A stretch of 64,000 nt of DNA, from contig NZ_JAVHUY010000005.1 of the NCBI RefSeq assembly GCF_031085175.1, forward strand, positions 62,001-126,000, read 5' to 3'. The DNA comes from Phytohabitans maris. GTDB lineage: Bacteria; Actinomycetota; Actinomycetes; Mycobacteriales; Micromonosporaceae. Position numbers and translations under genes: made by a program. This document shows positions 48,403-57,560 of the stretch, in pieces (within the stretch, counting starts at the first letter, position 1; each line of letters begins with the position of its first letter). Under the pieces are notes generated by a model that saw nothing but the letters and a program-made list of their open reading frames with translations, was not told the origin of the DNA and ran no database searches.

Positions 48403-48738
48403 ATGGCAGATGGTTCCGATACCAACATGACCGCTGGCCCGACGGCCACGGCGCAGGCCCCTAACGGCCTCGTCGCTGGTTTGCGGGCATTCGCCGCCGG
48501 TCACGGCGGCGCGAAGGCGGTCATCGAGTACGTCGGCAAGCGGGGAGCCCGGATCGTTCTCGTCGGAGGAGACGGCGAGTGGGCGGACCAGTTCGCCGAC
48601 GGCACCGACGTGGCGCGCCAGGCGTGCGCCAAGGCAGGCGTCGAGGTGGAAAACGAGTGGGAGCGCGAGCTCATGGACCAGATGCGCCCGAGCAACGACC
48701 TGTGGAGGTCGATGGGCCGGCGATCGCTCGCTCGTTAA
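48403..48738 (+). CDS. Conserved hypothetical small protein
   Basis: This 111-residue protein begins MADGSDTNMTAGPTATAQAP and then has a compact middle (GLVAGLRAFAAGHGGAKAVI, KRGARIVLVGGDGEWADQFA) and an acidic end (GVEVENEWERELMDQMRPSN). Codon bias is strong, so the gene is real. No family, signal or membrane segment is recognised. It follows ctaB after 238 bp and precedes the ATP-grasp gene; a strong hairpin lies just after its stop. An upstream in-frame ATG at 48379 exists, but the chosen start removes a non-conserved hydrophobic extension. Confidence 0.7.
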   Translation: MADGSDTNMTAGPTATAQAPNGLVAGLRAFAAGHGGAKAVIEYVGKRGARIVLVGGDGEWADQFADGTDVARQACAKAGVEVENEWERELMDQMRPSNDLWRSMGRRSLAR

Positions 48739-48744
48739 GCCGTT

Positions 48745-49764
48745 GTGTTGAACGAAAATTCTGTCCCAGCGACCCGGGAGCGATCCCGGGTCGCTCTCGT
48801 TACGTGTGACCGGATTCCCGAGCTCGACCACGACGACCGGCTGGTCGTACCGGCGCTGCGCGAGCACGGCGTCGAGGCCGTCTCGGTCGTGTGGGACGCG
48901 CCCGCCGTCGACTGGGCCTCCTTCGCCCTGGCCGTGATCCGCTCGCCGTGGGACTACGTGTCCCGGCGCGAGCAGTTCGTCGCCTGGGCCGGCACGGTGC
49001 CCCGCCTGGCCAACCCGGCCGACGTCGTCGCCTGGAACACCGACAAGCGCTACCTGCGCGACCTCGCCGCCGCTGACGTGCCCGTGGTGCCCACCACCTG
49101 GGTGGAGCCGAGCGACGCGTGGGAGCCGCCGCCGGGCGGCGAGGTCGTGGTCAAGCCGGCGGTCGGCGCGGGCAGCCTCGACTCCGGGCGGTACGACCTG
49201 GACCGGCCCGAGCACCGAGACCTGGCCGCCGCCCACGTGGCGCGGCTCCAGCTGGCCGGGCGGCTGGCGATGGTGCAGCCGTACCTGGCGGCCGTCGACA
49301 CGTACGGCGAGACCGCCCTGCTCTTCTTCCCGGCCGGTAGCGGTTCCGGGGCCGGCGACATCCGGTCCGAGGAGCGCGGCGACGGGGTCGGGCGGCGCCG
49401 GCCGCCCGGGACCCTCGGCGAGCGGAGCGAGCGCGGCCAGCAGGGGCTCGCGTTCAGCCACGCGGTCCGCAAGGGCGCGATGCTGACCGGGCCGGACGAG
49501 GGCACCGAAGGGCTGTACAAGGAGGAGACGATCCGCCCCCGCACGCCGCTCGACGCCGAGCTGGAGATCGCGCGCGCGGCGCTGGCGGCCGTGCCGGGCG
49601 GTGCCGACCGGCTGCTCTACGCGCGGGTCGACCTCATACCCGGCCCCGACGACCTGCCGGTGCTGGTCGAGCTGGAGCTCACCGAGCCGTCGCTGTTCCT
49701 GGGTACCGCGCAGGGCGCCCCCGAGCGGTTCGCGGAGGCCATCGCCGCGCGCCTCCTCGCGTGA
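48745..49764 (+). CDS. ATP-grasp protein (DcsG/RimK-like) with internal repeat insertion
   Basis: This 339-residue protein resembles the ATP-grasp ligases of the cycloserine-synthase DcsG type. The N-terminal domain is VALVTCDRIPELDHDDRLVV (residues about 16-35) and VVWDAPAVDWASFALAVIRS, then the ATP-grasp core WNTDKRYLRDLAAADVPVVP, EVVVKPAVGAGSLDSGRYDL (about 133), VQPYLAAVDTYGETALLFF (about 177) and RVDLIPGPDDLPVLVELELT (about 294, metal-binding Glu residues). Residues about 197-235 are an Arg/Gly/Glu-rich insert (GERSERGQQG) not expected between LLFF and FSHAVRKGAML. GTG 48745 is used because the conserved fold begins soon after. The TGA lies in the T3 hairpin. The substrate is unknown. 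Confidence 0.82.
   Translation: MLNENSVPATRERSRVALVTCDRIPELDHDDRLVVPALREHGVEAVSVVWDAPAVDWASFALAVIRSPWDYVSRREQFVAWAGTVPRLANPADVVAWNTDKRYLRDLAAADVPVVPTTWVEPSDAWEPPPGGEVVVKPAVGAGSLDSGRYDLDRPEHRDLAAAHVARLQLAGRLAMVQPYLAAVDTYGETALLFFPAGSGSGAGDIRSEERGDGVGRRRPPGTLGERSERGQQGLAFSHAVRKGAMLTGPDEGTEGLYKEETIRPRTPLDAELEIARAALAAVPGGADRLLYARVDLIPGPDDLPVLVELELTEPSLFLGTAQGAPERFAEAIAARLLA
48768..48795 (+). terminator. Strong hairpin over the start of the ATP-grasp gene
   Basis: AGCGACCCGGGA (48768-48779) pairs with TCCCGGGTCGCT (48784-48795) around a GCGA tetraloop. This 12-bp GC stem followed by CTCGTT can terminate the preceding gene. Because it lies within the first codons of the ATP-grasp gene it may also hold that start closed. 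Confidence 0.55.
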
Positions 49765-49814
49765 TCGAAGCTCCCGCCACGTCGCTAGAACGACTTGGCG
49801 GGAGCTTCGATCAC
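49761..49814. terminator. Repeat-family hairpin after the ATP-grasp gene (copy T3)
   Basis: GTGATCGAAGCTCCC (49761-49775) and GGGAGCTTCGATCAC (49800-49814) are perfect 15-bp arms; inside, CACGTCG-CTAGAA-CGACTTG adds an imperfect stem. The ATP-grasp stop TGA (49762-49764) is part of the left arm. It is the same family as at 13082 and 33719. Confidence 0.75.
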
Positions 49815-49825
49815 GGAAGTGCGTG

Positions 49826-49831
49826 TATAGT
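49826..49831 (+). promoter_or_regulatory. -10 element of the subtilase gene
   Basis: TATAGT (49826-49831) is close to the actinobacterial -10 consensus and lies 35 bp before the GTG at 49867, with GGTGGAGGTG as ribosome site. A -35 is not clear. Confidence 0.4.
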
Positions 49832-49866
49832 CATCCATCGATGTCCTTTTCGGTGGAGGTGACACA

Positions 49867-52800
49867 GTGCGGCGGGTTATCGGGCGAGCGGCGGCATTGG
49901 TGGTGCTGTGCGCGGCCGTCGGAGTCGTACCCGCTGCCGCCTCCGAAGAGAGGACGGCGCCGGCGCCGCGCGCGGCGGCCGACTCCCGCGGGGTCACGCT
50001 GGTCTCCGGCGACGCGGTCACCGTGACGGCCGGCGACAAGGCGTCGGTGCGGCCGGGGCCCGGCCGCGAGGCGATGCCGTTCGTCACCCGCCGCGACGAG
50101 CGGGGCCACATCCACGTGGTACCGGCGGACGCGCTGCCGCTGCTCCGCGCCGGTGACCTCGACCCGCGGCTGTTCGACGTGACCACCCTCCTGGAGTACG
50201 GCTACGACGGCCGGGCCGAGCTTCCACTGATCGTGGCGTACGCCAGCGACGACGAGCGGGCCCGGGTCGGCGAGCGGGTGGCCGAGGGCGGCGCCCGGGT
50301 GACCCGCGAGCTGCCCACCGTCGACGCGCTCGCGGTAGCGGCGCAGTCGGCGCTGCTCACCTCGTTCTGGGGCACGTTCACCGTCGGCGGGCCGGCCGAG
50401 CGGCGGCTGACCGTCGGCGTCGACACGATCTGGCTCGACGGCCTGCGCCAGCCCGCGCTCGCGCAGAGCGTGCCGCAGGTCGGCGCGCCGGCGGCGTGGG
50501 CGGCCGGCTACGACGGGACCGGTGTCAGCGTGGCCGTGCTCGACAGCGGCATCGACGCGACCCATCCGGCGCTGGCCGGCCGGGTGACCGCCCAGCGAAA
50601 CTTCACCGAGGAGAACGAGGACGACAAGGACCGCACCGGCCACGGCACCCACGTCGCCTCCACCGTCGCCGGTACCGCCGGCGTGGCCCCCGGCGCGCGG
50701 CTGCTCGACGGCAAGGTCTGCGTGGCCGGCGGCTGCGCCGAGTCGTGGATCCTCGCCGGCATGCAGTGGGCGGCCGAACAGGGCGCCACGGTCGTCAACC
50801 TCAGCCTCGGCGGCCCGGACACGCCCGGCCTCGACCCGGTCGAAGAGGCGGTCGGCACGCTGACCGCCGAGCACGGCACGCTCTTCGTGGTCGCCGCCGG
50901 CAACGTGCCGGGCGCCGGCACGATCGCCTCACCGGCCACCGCCGACGACGCGCTCTCGGTCGGCGCGGTCAGCAAGGCGGACGCGCTGGCCAGCTTCTCC
51001 AGCCGCGGCCCGCGCCTGGATGGCGTGATCAAGCCGGACCTCACCGCGCCGGGCGTCGACATCGTCGCCGCCCGCGGCGCCGACTCCGGGCTGCCGGGGG
51101 AGAGCGAGACAACCCTTTCGGGTACCTCGATGGCCGCCCCGCACGCCGCCGGCGCGGCCGCGATCCTCGCCCAGCAGCACCCCGACTGGACGGCGGCGCG
51201 GCTCAAGGGCGCCCTGATGACCTCGGCGCACCCGCTGACCGGCGACGTCTTCGCGGAGGGCGCGGGGCGGCTCGACGTGGGGCGGGCGGTGGCGCAGACG
51301 CTGACCGCGAGCCCGGCCAGCCTGAGCTTCGGCCGGTTCGCCTGGCCGCACGCCGACGACTCGCCCGTGTCCCGCACCGTCTCCCTGCACAACAGCGGCA
51401 CCGCGGCGGTCGACCTCGCTCCCGCCGTCGACGGACCCGGCGTGTTCACCGTCTCGCCGGCGTCGGTGACCGTTCCCGCGGGCGGCTCGGCAGAGGTGAC
51501 GGTCACCGCCGACGGGACGGTCGACGACGGCGAGGGGCTGCTCACCGGGCACCTCGTCGCCGGTTCGCTGCGGCTGCCGCTCGCCGTGGACCGCGAGGTG
51601 GAGAGCTACGACGTGACCGTCGCGCACCTCGGGCGGGACGGCGCGGCCGCCGACGGGTACGTGACCGTGCTCGCCTCCGCCGACGGCACGATCGCCCGAA
51701 ACCTGCCCGCCTCGACGGGCACCGTCACCACCCGGCTGCCCCGGGGGCGGTACTCGGTGCTCAGCGCGATCACCGGGCCGGACGGTGACGGGTACGCGAC
51801 GACGATCCTCGGCCAGCCCACCCTGGACGTGGCCGGCGCGACCACGGCGACCCTCGACGCCCGCCAGGGCGCGCCGATCTCGGTCACCGTGCCGCGGACC
51901 GACGCGGCGCAGGAGTTCGCCGAGGTGGCCGCCGTCTCGATCACGCCCGGCCGCACGGTCGAGGTGGGCACGCTGGGCCGCACGTTCGCCCGGCTGTACA
52001 CGGCGGGGATCGGCGCCACCGGGGCCGGCTTCGTCAACCGGGTCTCCGCGACGTACGGCTTCGACGGCGGGGCCTACCTGCTCGGCTGGCTCACCGAGGA
52101 CCGCATGCCGACCGGCTTCGGCCGTACGCTGACCGCCGCCGACCTGGCCACCGTCCGCGCCGACCACGGCCACGAGGCGTCGGGTACCACCGGGCAGAAG
52201 ATGGCCTGGCCGGTGCTGCCGGACACGGTGATGGGCGGCTTCGCGTACGCGATGCCGGTCACGCTCCCCTCGGCGCGCACCGAGTTCTACAACGTCGAGG
52301 GGCGGGTGCGGTGGTTCCGCTCGTTCGACGAGATGACCGCCGACCAGTACGTGACGTCCACCGTCGCGCCGCCGGTCGCGTACCGGGCCGGGCAGTCGTA
52401 CCAGGAGCAGTGGAGCCGTGGCGTCTTCGGTCCGACGGTGGCCTCCCCGGCGTACGAGCACCAGTGGGTGACCCGCCGCGGCGACACGCTCCTGGTGCTC
52501 GCCCCGCTGTACGGCGACGGCGCTGGCCGGGCCGGCTACTCCTCGATCGCGGCCGGGGAGATCACGCTCTACCGCGCCGGCGTTCGCGTCGCGTCGGTGG
52601 CGGAGCTGACCGGCGAGTTCGAGGTACCGCCGGAGGCGGCCGACTACCGGCTGGAGATGAGTGCCGAGCGGAGCGGCCCGGCGACGCTCTCCACGCGGGT
52701 GAGCGTGGCGTGGACGTTCCGCTCCTCGCACGTCTCCGGTGATGCCGCCGCGCGGCTGCCGCTCTCCACGGTGCGGTTCGCGCCGCGGGTGGACGAGCAG

Positions 52801-53067
52801 AACGCCGCCCCGGCCGGCCAGACCGTGACGATCCCGGTCAGCGTGGTGGCCCAGCCCGACTCGACCGCCGGCCGCAACACCAGCCTCACGGTCGACGTCT
52901 CGTACGACGACGGCGTGACCTGGGCGCGGGCCCCGGTGGCGGCCGGCGAGGCGACGGTCACCCACCCGGCCCGCGACGGCTACGTCTCGCTCCGCGCCAC
53001 CGCCGTCGACGCGGCCGGCAACACGGTCACGCAGACGGTGATCCGGGCGTACAAGCTGGCCGCCTGA
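49867..53067 (+). CDS. Secreted subtilisin-like serine peptidase (S8)
   Basis: This 1066-residue exported protease starts at GTG 49867 with a typical signal peptide (VRRVIGRAAALVVLCAAVGV, cleavage near residue 25). A propeptide-like region runs to about 200. The catalytic domain has Asp226 (VAVLDSGIDATHP), His259 (TGHGTHVAST), the oxyanion Asn346 (VVAAGNVPGA) and Ser421 (SGTSMAAPHAAGAAAIL). The catalytic domain ends near 475 (GAGRLDVGRAV). A Fn3-like region (SFSRF-type segment LSFGRFAWPHADDSPVSRTV and HNSGTAAVDLAPAVDG) and further beta-rich domains fill the remaining 560 residues. It is secreted, probably wall-associated. The architecture is common in Streptomyces and Micromonospora. Confidence 0.93.
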   Translation: MRRVIGRAAALVVLCAAVGVVPAAASEERTAPAPRAAADSRGVTLVSGDAVTVTAGDKASVRPGPGREAMPFVTRRDERGHIHVVPADALPLLRAGDLDPRLFDVTTLLEYGYDGRAELPLIVAYASDDERARVGERVAEGGARVTRELPTVDALAVAAQSALLTSFWGTFTVGGPAERRLTVGVDTIWLDGLRQPALAQSVPQVGAPAAWAAGYDGTGVSVAVLDSGIDATHPALAGRVTAQRNFTEENEDDKDRTGHGTHVASTVAGTAGVAPGARLLDGKVCVAGGCAESWILAGMQWAAEQGATVVNLSLGGPDTPGLDPVEEAVGTLTAEHGTLFVVAAGNVPGAGTIASPATADDALSVGAVSKADALASFSSRGPRLDGVIKPDLTAPGVDIVAARGADSGLPGESETTLSGTSMAAPHAAGAAAILAQQHPDWTAARLKGALMTSAHPLTGDVFAEGAGRLDVGRAVAQTLTASPASLSFGRFAWPHADDSPVSRTVSLHNSGTAAVDLAPAVDGPGVFTVSPASVTVPAGGSAEVTVTADGTVDDGEGLLTGHLVAGSLRLPLAVDREVESYDVTVAHLGRDGAAADGYVTVLASADGTIARNLPASTGTVTTRLPRGRYSVLSAITGPDGDGYATTILGQPTLDVAGATTATLDARQGAPISVTVPRTDAAQEFAEVAAVSITPGRTVEVGTLGRTFARLYTAGIGATGAGFVNRVSATYGFDGGAYLLGWLTEDRMPTGFGRTLTAADLATVRADHGHEASGTTGQKMAWPVLPDTVMGGFAYAMPVTLPSARTEFYNVEGRVRWFRSFDEMTADQYVTSTVAPPVAYRAGQSYQEQWSRGVFGPTVASPAYEHQWVTRRGDTLLVLAPLYGDGAGRAGYSSIAAGEITLYRAGVRVASVAELTGEFEVPPEAADYRLEMSAERSGPATLSTRVSVAWTFRSSHVSGDAAARLPLSTVRFAPRVDEQNAAPAGQTVTIPVSVVAQPDSTAGRNTSLTVDVSYDDGVTWARAPVAAGEATVTHPARDGYVSLRATAVDAAGNTVTQTVIRAYKLAA

Positions 53068-53106
53068 GCCCCGCGTCTCCGCGCGCCGCACCTACTACGT
53101 ACGATA

Positions 53107-54042
53107 GTGGCCGTGCTCCGCCGACTGGCCCTGGCTTCCATCGCCGCCAACGTCACGATCGTGGTGACCGGGGGCGCGGTCCGGCTGACCGACTCCGGGC
53201 TCGGCTGCCCCACGTGGCCGCGCTGCACCGACGCGTCGTACACGGCGACCGCCGAGATGGGCGTCCACGGCGCCATCGAGTTCGGCAACCGCCTCTTCAC
53301 GTACGTGGTCGGCCTGGTCGCACTGGCCGCCTTCGTCGCGGCGTGGCGGCGGCGGCCGAGGCGGCGGTCCCAGGTGCTGCTGGCCGGCGCGGTGCTGCTG
53401 GGCATCCCGCTGCAGGGCGTGATCGGCGGCATCACCGTGCTGACCGACCTCAACCCCTGGGTGGTCGGCCTGCACTTCCTGGCGTCGATCGCGATGCTCG
53501 CCGTGGCGTACGCCCTGTGGCGCTCCACCGGCGACCCGCCCGCGACCGCGAGCACCGTCCCGCCGCCGCTGCGCCCGCTGGTGTGGCTCGTCGCCGCCGC
53601 CAGTGCGGCCGTCCTGGTCGTGGGCACGTGGGTCACCGGCAGCGGCCCGCACTCCGGCGACCACGGCGCCGCCCGCAACGGCCTCGACCCGGAGACCATC
53701 TCCCAGGTCCACGCCGACCTGGTGTTCCTGCTGCTCGGCCTGACGGTCGCGGCGTGGTTCGCCTTCCGCGCGACCGGTCTCCAGGCCGCCGCCCGCGCCG
53801 CGCTGGTGCTGCTCGCCGTCGAGCTGGGGCAGGGGTTGATCGGCTTCGTCCAGTACTTCACCGACCTGCCGGTGGTGCTGGTCGGCGCCCACATGCTGGG
53901 GGCCTGCCTGGTCTGGCTGGCCACCCTCTCGGTCCTCTGGACCCTCCACACCACTCCGGCACCAGAAATCCCGCCCACCCCGGAGCCCCGCGGGACCACA
54001 CCCGCCCCGCACGACGAACTCACCCCCGCCCCGCTCCCTTAG
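53107..54042 (+). CDS. ctaA: Heme A synthase (COX15/CtaA)
   Basis: CtaA (311 residues) oxidises heme O to heme A for the aa3 oxidase. It is a polytopic protein with about eight helices, and the heme-ligand His residues sit in AEMGVHGAIEFGNRLFTY (residues about 52-69), GLHFLASIAMLA (about 121), DLVFLLLGL preceded by SQVHA (about 202) and VGAHMLGACLVW (about 260). The signature TGGAVRLTDSGLGCPTWPRC is at residue 20. A -10-like TACGAT (53100-53105) lies so close that the transcript may be leaderless, in which case GTG 53113, not GTG 53107, would be the first codon. The Pro/Thr-rich end is unusual but not disruptive. Confidence 0.94.
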   Translation: MAVLRRLALASIAANVTIVVTGGAVRLTDSGLGCPTWPRCTDASYTATAEMGVHGAIEFGNRLFTYVVGLVALAAFVAAWRRRPRRRSQVLLAGAVLLGIPLQGVIGGITVLTDLNPWVVGLHFLASIAMLAVAYALWRSTGDPPATASTVPPPLRPLVWLVAAASAAVLVVGTWVTGSGPHSGDHGAARNGLDPETISQVHADLVFLLLGLTVAAWFAFRATGLQAAARAALVLLAVELGQGLIGFVQYFTDLPVVLVGAHMLGACLVWLATLSVLWTLHTTPAPEIPPTPEPRGTTPAPHDELTPAPLP

Positions 54043-54084
54043 CCCGCCCCGCCCGCGCTCGCCGCGCGGCCCGACCTCCCTGCC

Positions 54085-54152
54085 GCAGTTGATCAGGGAG
54101 TTGGTGGAGTGGCGCGCCGACCGACACGCTCACCAACTCCCTGATCAACTGC
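54085..54152. repeat. Perfect 22-bp inverted repeat after ctaA
   Basis: The arms 54085-54106 (GCAGTTGATCAGGGAGTTGG and two more bases) and 54131-54152 are perfectly complementary over 22 bp with a 24-nt loop. It lies between ctaA and sufR and probably ends ctaA transcription. The remainder of 54043-54303 shows only a short frame MKVTARLIGRKRVTPVG (54208-54289), which is not supported as a gene. Confidence 0.65.
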
Positions 54153-54303
54153 GTGGTTGCCGCGGGCCTGCGCCGCGCGGCGGCGGCGTAGGATCGCGGG
54201 GCGGCATGAAGGTGACGGCGCGGCTGATCGGGCGCAAGCGGGTCACCCCGGTGGGGTGGATCACTTCGGGCCGGGTTTGCGGGCGCTGACGGAAATACGT
54301 AAC

Positions 54304-54996
54304 GTGGGCGTTGTGAAAAAAGCGGCGGCGCTCCCCGAGCAGCCGGTCGTGGTCGACGGGCGCACCCGTGACCGCGTTGCCCGGCTGTTGCTGGCGCATG
54401 GCTCGGCTACCGCCGCCGAGCTCGGCGCCGAGCTCGGGCTCAGCTCCGCCGCCATCCGCAAGCACCTCGACGCGATGCTGGCCGACGGCGTCGTGGTGTC
54501 GCGTGAGCGTCCGGTCCGGGCGCACCGGGGGCGTGGGCGGCCGGCCCGCGTGTTCGTGCTGACCGACGCCGGCAAGCAGGACTGCGGCACCCACTTCTAC
54601 GACGGCATGGCCACCGCCGCCCTGCGCTGGATCTCGCGAAAGGGCGGGTCGGCCGCGGTCGCGGAGTTCGCTGCGGAGCAGGTGTCCGGGCTGGAGGTGC
54701 GCTGCCGGGCGGCGCTTGCGGGGGCCGGTGACGACCCGCTCGCCCGCGCGGAGGCGCTCGCGGCCGCGCTGACAGCGGAGGGTTACGCTGCCAACGCTTC
54801 CACGATCGCGTCCGGCGGCCAGCTCTGCCAGCACCACTGTCCGGTGGCGCACGTGGCCGCCGAGTTTCCCCAGCTGTGCGAGGCCGAGACCGCGGTGATC
54901 TCCCGCCTGATCGGCACCCACGTGCAGCGGCTAGCCACCATCGCGCACGGTGACGGAGTGTGCACCACGCACATCCCGGCCCAGACAACACGGTGA
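54304..54996 (+). CDS. sufR: SufR-type iron-sulfur-sensing repressor
   Basis: This 230-residue protein has an N-terminal winged helix (VARLLLAHGSATAAELGAEL, then LSSAAIRKHLDAMLADGVVV, residues about 21-62) and a C-terminal cluster-binding part with Cys and His residues (GGQLCQHHCPVAHVAAEFPQ, then LCEAE, about 178-205). In SufR these carry an Fe-S cluster that signals cluster status and represses suf genes. It lies 11 nt before sufB, in the same direction. Starts at GTG 54304 or GTG 54313 are both possible, with no clear ribosome site, so the message may be leaderless. An autoregulated suf operon is the expected mode. Confidence 0.9.
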   Translation: MGVVKKAAALPEQPVVVDGRTRDRVARLLLAHGSATAAELGAELGLSSAAIRKHLDAMLADGVVVSRERPVRAHRGRGRPARVFVLTDAGKQDCGTHFYDGMATAALRWISRKGGSAAVAEFAAEQVSGLEVRCRAALAGAGDDPLARAEALAAALTAEGYAANASTIASGGQLCQHHCPVAHVAAEFPQLCEAETAVISRLIGTHVQRLATIAHGDGVCTTHIPAQTTR

Positions 54997-55007
54997 GGAC
55001 CTGATAG

Positions 55008-56426
55008 ATGACCGAGCAGATGACCCAAGCGGAGCAGCTCGCCGTCCTCGGCAACTACGAGTACGGCTGGGCCGACTCGGACATCGCCGGCGCCGCCGCC
55101 CAGCGGGGTCTCAACGAGGCGGTCGTCCGCGACATCTCGGCGAAGAAGAACGAGCCGGAGTGGATGCTCGACCTGCGGCTCAAGGGCCTGCGGCTGTTCG
55201 GCCGCAAGCCGATGCCCGCCTGGGGCGCCGACCTCACCGGGATCGACTTCGACAACATCAAGTACTTCGTCCGCTCCACCGAAAAGCAGGCGGCGACCTG
55301 GGACGACCTGCCCGCCGACATCAAGAACACGTACGACAAGCTGGGCATCCCCGAGGCGGAAAAGCAGCGCCTCGTGGCCGGTGTCGCCGCGCAGTACGAG
55401 TCCGAGGTGGTCTACCACAAGATCCGTGAAGACCTCGAAGAGCAGGGCGTCGTCTTCCTCGACACCGACACCGCGCTCAAGGAGCACCCGGAGCTCTTCA
55501 AGGAGTACTTCGGCACGGTGATCCCGGTCGGCGACAACAAGTTCGCCGCGCTCAACACCGCCGTCTGGTCCGGTGGCTCGTTCATCTACGTGCCGAAGGG
55601 CGTGCACGTGGAGATCCCGCTGCAGGCCTACTTCCGGATCAACACGGAAAACATGGGCCAGTTCGAGCGGACGCTGATCATCGTCGACGAGGGTGCGTAC
55701 GTGCACTACGTCGAGGGCTGCACCGCGCCGATCTACTCCTCCGACTCGCTGCACAGCGCGGTCGTCGAGATCATCGTGAAGAAGAACGCGCGCTGCCGGT
55801 ACACGACGATCCAGAACTGGTCCAACAACGTCTACAACCTGGTCACCAAGCGGGCCGTGGCGCACGAGGGCGCGACCATGGAGTGGATCGACGGCAACAT
55901 CGGCTCCAAGGTCACGATGAAGTACCCAGCGGTGTACATGACCGGCGACCACGCCAAGGGCGAGGTGCTCTCGGTCGCGATGGCCGGCGAGGGGCAGCAC
56001 CAGGACGCCGGCGCCAAGATGGTGCACGCCGCGCCCAACACCTCCTCCACCATCATCAGCAAGTCGATCGCGCGGGGCGGCGGCCGCACCTCGTACCGGG
56101 GCCTGGTCCAGGTGCTGGAGGGCTCGACCCACAGCAAGAGCACGGTGAAGTGCGACGCGCTGCTGGTCGACACGATCTCCCGCTCCGACACGTACCCGTA
56201 CGTGGACATCCGCGAAGACGACGTCGCGATGGGCCACGAGGCGACCGTCTCCAAGGTCAGCGAGGACCAGCTCTTCTACCTGATGAGCCGGGGCCTGACC
56301 GAGGACGAGGCGATGGCGATGATCGTGCGGGGCTTCATCGAGCCGATCGCCAAGGAGCTCCCGATGGAGTACGCGCTGGAGCTCAACCGCCTCATCGAAC
56401 TGCAGATGGAAGGAGCGGTCGGCTAG
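55008..56426 (+). CDS. sufB: Fe-S cluster assembly scaffold SufB
   Basis: SufB (472 residues) is the scaffold of the SUF system on which the new cluster forms with SufD and SufC. It begins [20 protein letters not shown], shows [16 protein letters not shown] (residues about 46-61), [20 protein letters not shown], the beta-helix core [20 protein letters not shown] (conserved Cys near residue 238), [20 protein letters not shown] and the C-terminal [10 protein letters not shown]-like [20 protein letters not shown]. Length is typical. Its TAG abuts the sufD ATG. Confidence 0.96.
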   Translation: MTEQMTQAEQLAVLGNYEYGWADSDIAGAAAQRGLNEAVVRDISAKKNEPEWMLDLRLKGLRLFGRKPMPAWGADLTGIDFDNIKYFVRSTEKQAATWDDLPADIKNTYDKLGIPEAEKQRLVAGVAAQYESEVVYHKIREDLEEQGVVFLDTDTALKEHPELFKEYFGTVIPVGDNKFAALNTAVWSGGSFIYVPKGVHVEIPLQAYFRINTENMGQFERTLIIVDEGAYVHYVEGCTAPIYSSDSLHSAVVEIIVKKNARCRYTTIQNWSNNVYNLVTKRAVAHEGATMEWIDGNIGSKVTMKYPAVYMTGDHAKGEVLSVAMAGEGQHQDAGAKMVHAAPNTSSTIISKSIARGGGRTSYRGLVQVLEGSTHSKSTVKCDALLVDTISRSDTYPYVDIREDDVAMGHEATVSKVSEDQLFYLMSRGLTEDEAMAMIVRGFIEPIAKELPMEYALELNRLIELQMEGAVG

Positions 56427-57560
56427 ATGACCGACACCCTCGCGGCGCCGTCCAAGACCAAGGCACAGGCGCTGCGTTCGTTCGACGTGGCCGATTTCCC
56501 GGCCCTGACGGGCCTGGAGGAGGAGTGGCGCTTCACGCCACTCAAGCGCCTGCGCGGCCTCACCGGCGACGTGGTCGGTGGTCCCGCCCCGGCCATCGGG
56601 TACGACGAGCTGCCCGCCGGGATCTCCGTGTCCACCGTGGACAAGAGTGACCCGCGGATCGGGAGCGTGCTGACGCCGTTCGACCGGATCAGCGCCCTCG
56701 CCTACGGCCGCGCCACGCAGGCTGCCCTGGTCGCGGTCGACGCCGAGACGGTGCTCGGCGCGCCGGCGGTGCTCACGCTGACCGGCGACGGCTCGGTGGG
56801 ATTCGGGCACACCTTCGTCGAGGTCGGGCGGTTCGCCGAGGCGACGATCGTGCTGGAGCAGACCGGCGCGGTCACGCTCGCCGACAACGTCGAGGTCGCG
56901 GTCGCCGACGGCGCCAAGCTCACGCTCGTCACGGTCGCCGACTGGGCGGCCGACGCGGTGCAGGCCCAGCACGTCCGCTTCCGGCTCGGGCGCGACGCGC
57001 GGGTGACGCACATCCAGGTGACGCTCGGCGGCGACCTGGTACGGCAGTTCACCAGCGTCGACTACACCGGGCGGGGCGGCGAGGCCGAGCTGTACGGGCT
57101 GTACTTCGCCGACGCCGGCCAGCACCTGGAGCACCGCCAGCTGGTCGACCACAGCGTGCCCGACTGCCGCAGCTACGTGGGCTACCGCGGGGCGCTGCAG
57201 GGCGAGGGCGCGCACACCGTCTGGGTCGGCGACGTGCTGATCCAGGTGCAGGCGACCGGCACCGACACGTACGAGATCAACCGCAACCTCGTCCTCACCG
57301 ACGGCGCGCGGGCCGACTCCGTACCGAACCTGGAGATCGAGACCGGCGAGGTCGCCGGCGCCGGCCACGCGAGCGCGACCGGCCGCTTCGACGACGAGCA
57401 GCTGTTCTACCTGATGGCCCGGGGCATCCCGGAGTCCGAGGCGCGCAAGCTCGTCGTGCGCGGCTTCTTCGCCGAGCTGATCAACAAGATCCCGGTCGAG
57501 GAGCTGCGCGAGCGGCTCGGCGCCTCGATCGAGGAGCGGCTCCTGAAGGCGGGGGCATGA
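56427..57560 (+). CDS. sufD: Fe-S cluster assembly protein SufD
   Basis: SufD (377 residues) pairs with SufB in the SufBC2D complex. After an N-terminal helical segment (TKAQALRSFDVADFPALTG; EEEWRFTPLKRLRGL) comes the beta-helix with GFGHTFVEVGRFAEATIVLE, LEHRQLVDHSVPDCRSYVGY (conserved His and Cys near residue 240) and a C-terminal YLMARGIPESEARKLVVRGF with FAELINKIPVEELRERL. The A of its TGA is shared with the ATG of the Rieske gene. sufB-sufD order is standard in actinobacteria. Confidence 0.95.
   Translation: MTDTLAAPSKTKAQALRSFDVADFPALTGLEEEWRFTPLKRLRGLTGDVVGGPAPAIGYDELPAGISVSTVDKSDPRIGSVLTPFDRISALAYGRATQAALVAVDAETVLGAPAVLTLTGDGSVGFGHTFVEVGRFAEATIVLEQTGAVTLADNVEVAVADGAKLTLVTVADWAADAVQAQHVRFRLGRDARVTHIQVTLGGDLVRQFTSVDYTGRGGEAELYGLYFADAGQHLEHRQLVDHSVPDCRSYVGYRGALQGEGAHTVWVGDVLIQVQATGTDTYEINRNLVLTDGARADSVPNLEIETGEVAGAGHASATGRFDDEQLFYLMARGIPESEARKLVVRGFFAELINKIPVEELRERLGASIEERLLKAGA

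Noticed and set aside
54208-54289. Short frame MKVTARLIGRKRVTPVG before sufR as a gene
   Set aside because: It has no ribosome site, is only 27 codons and has no support beyond an open frame.
54783-57368. Minus-strand frame of 861 codons opposite sufB and sufD
   Set aside because: It is a shadow of the suf genes and has no domain.
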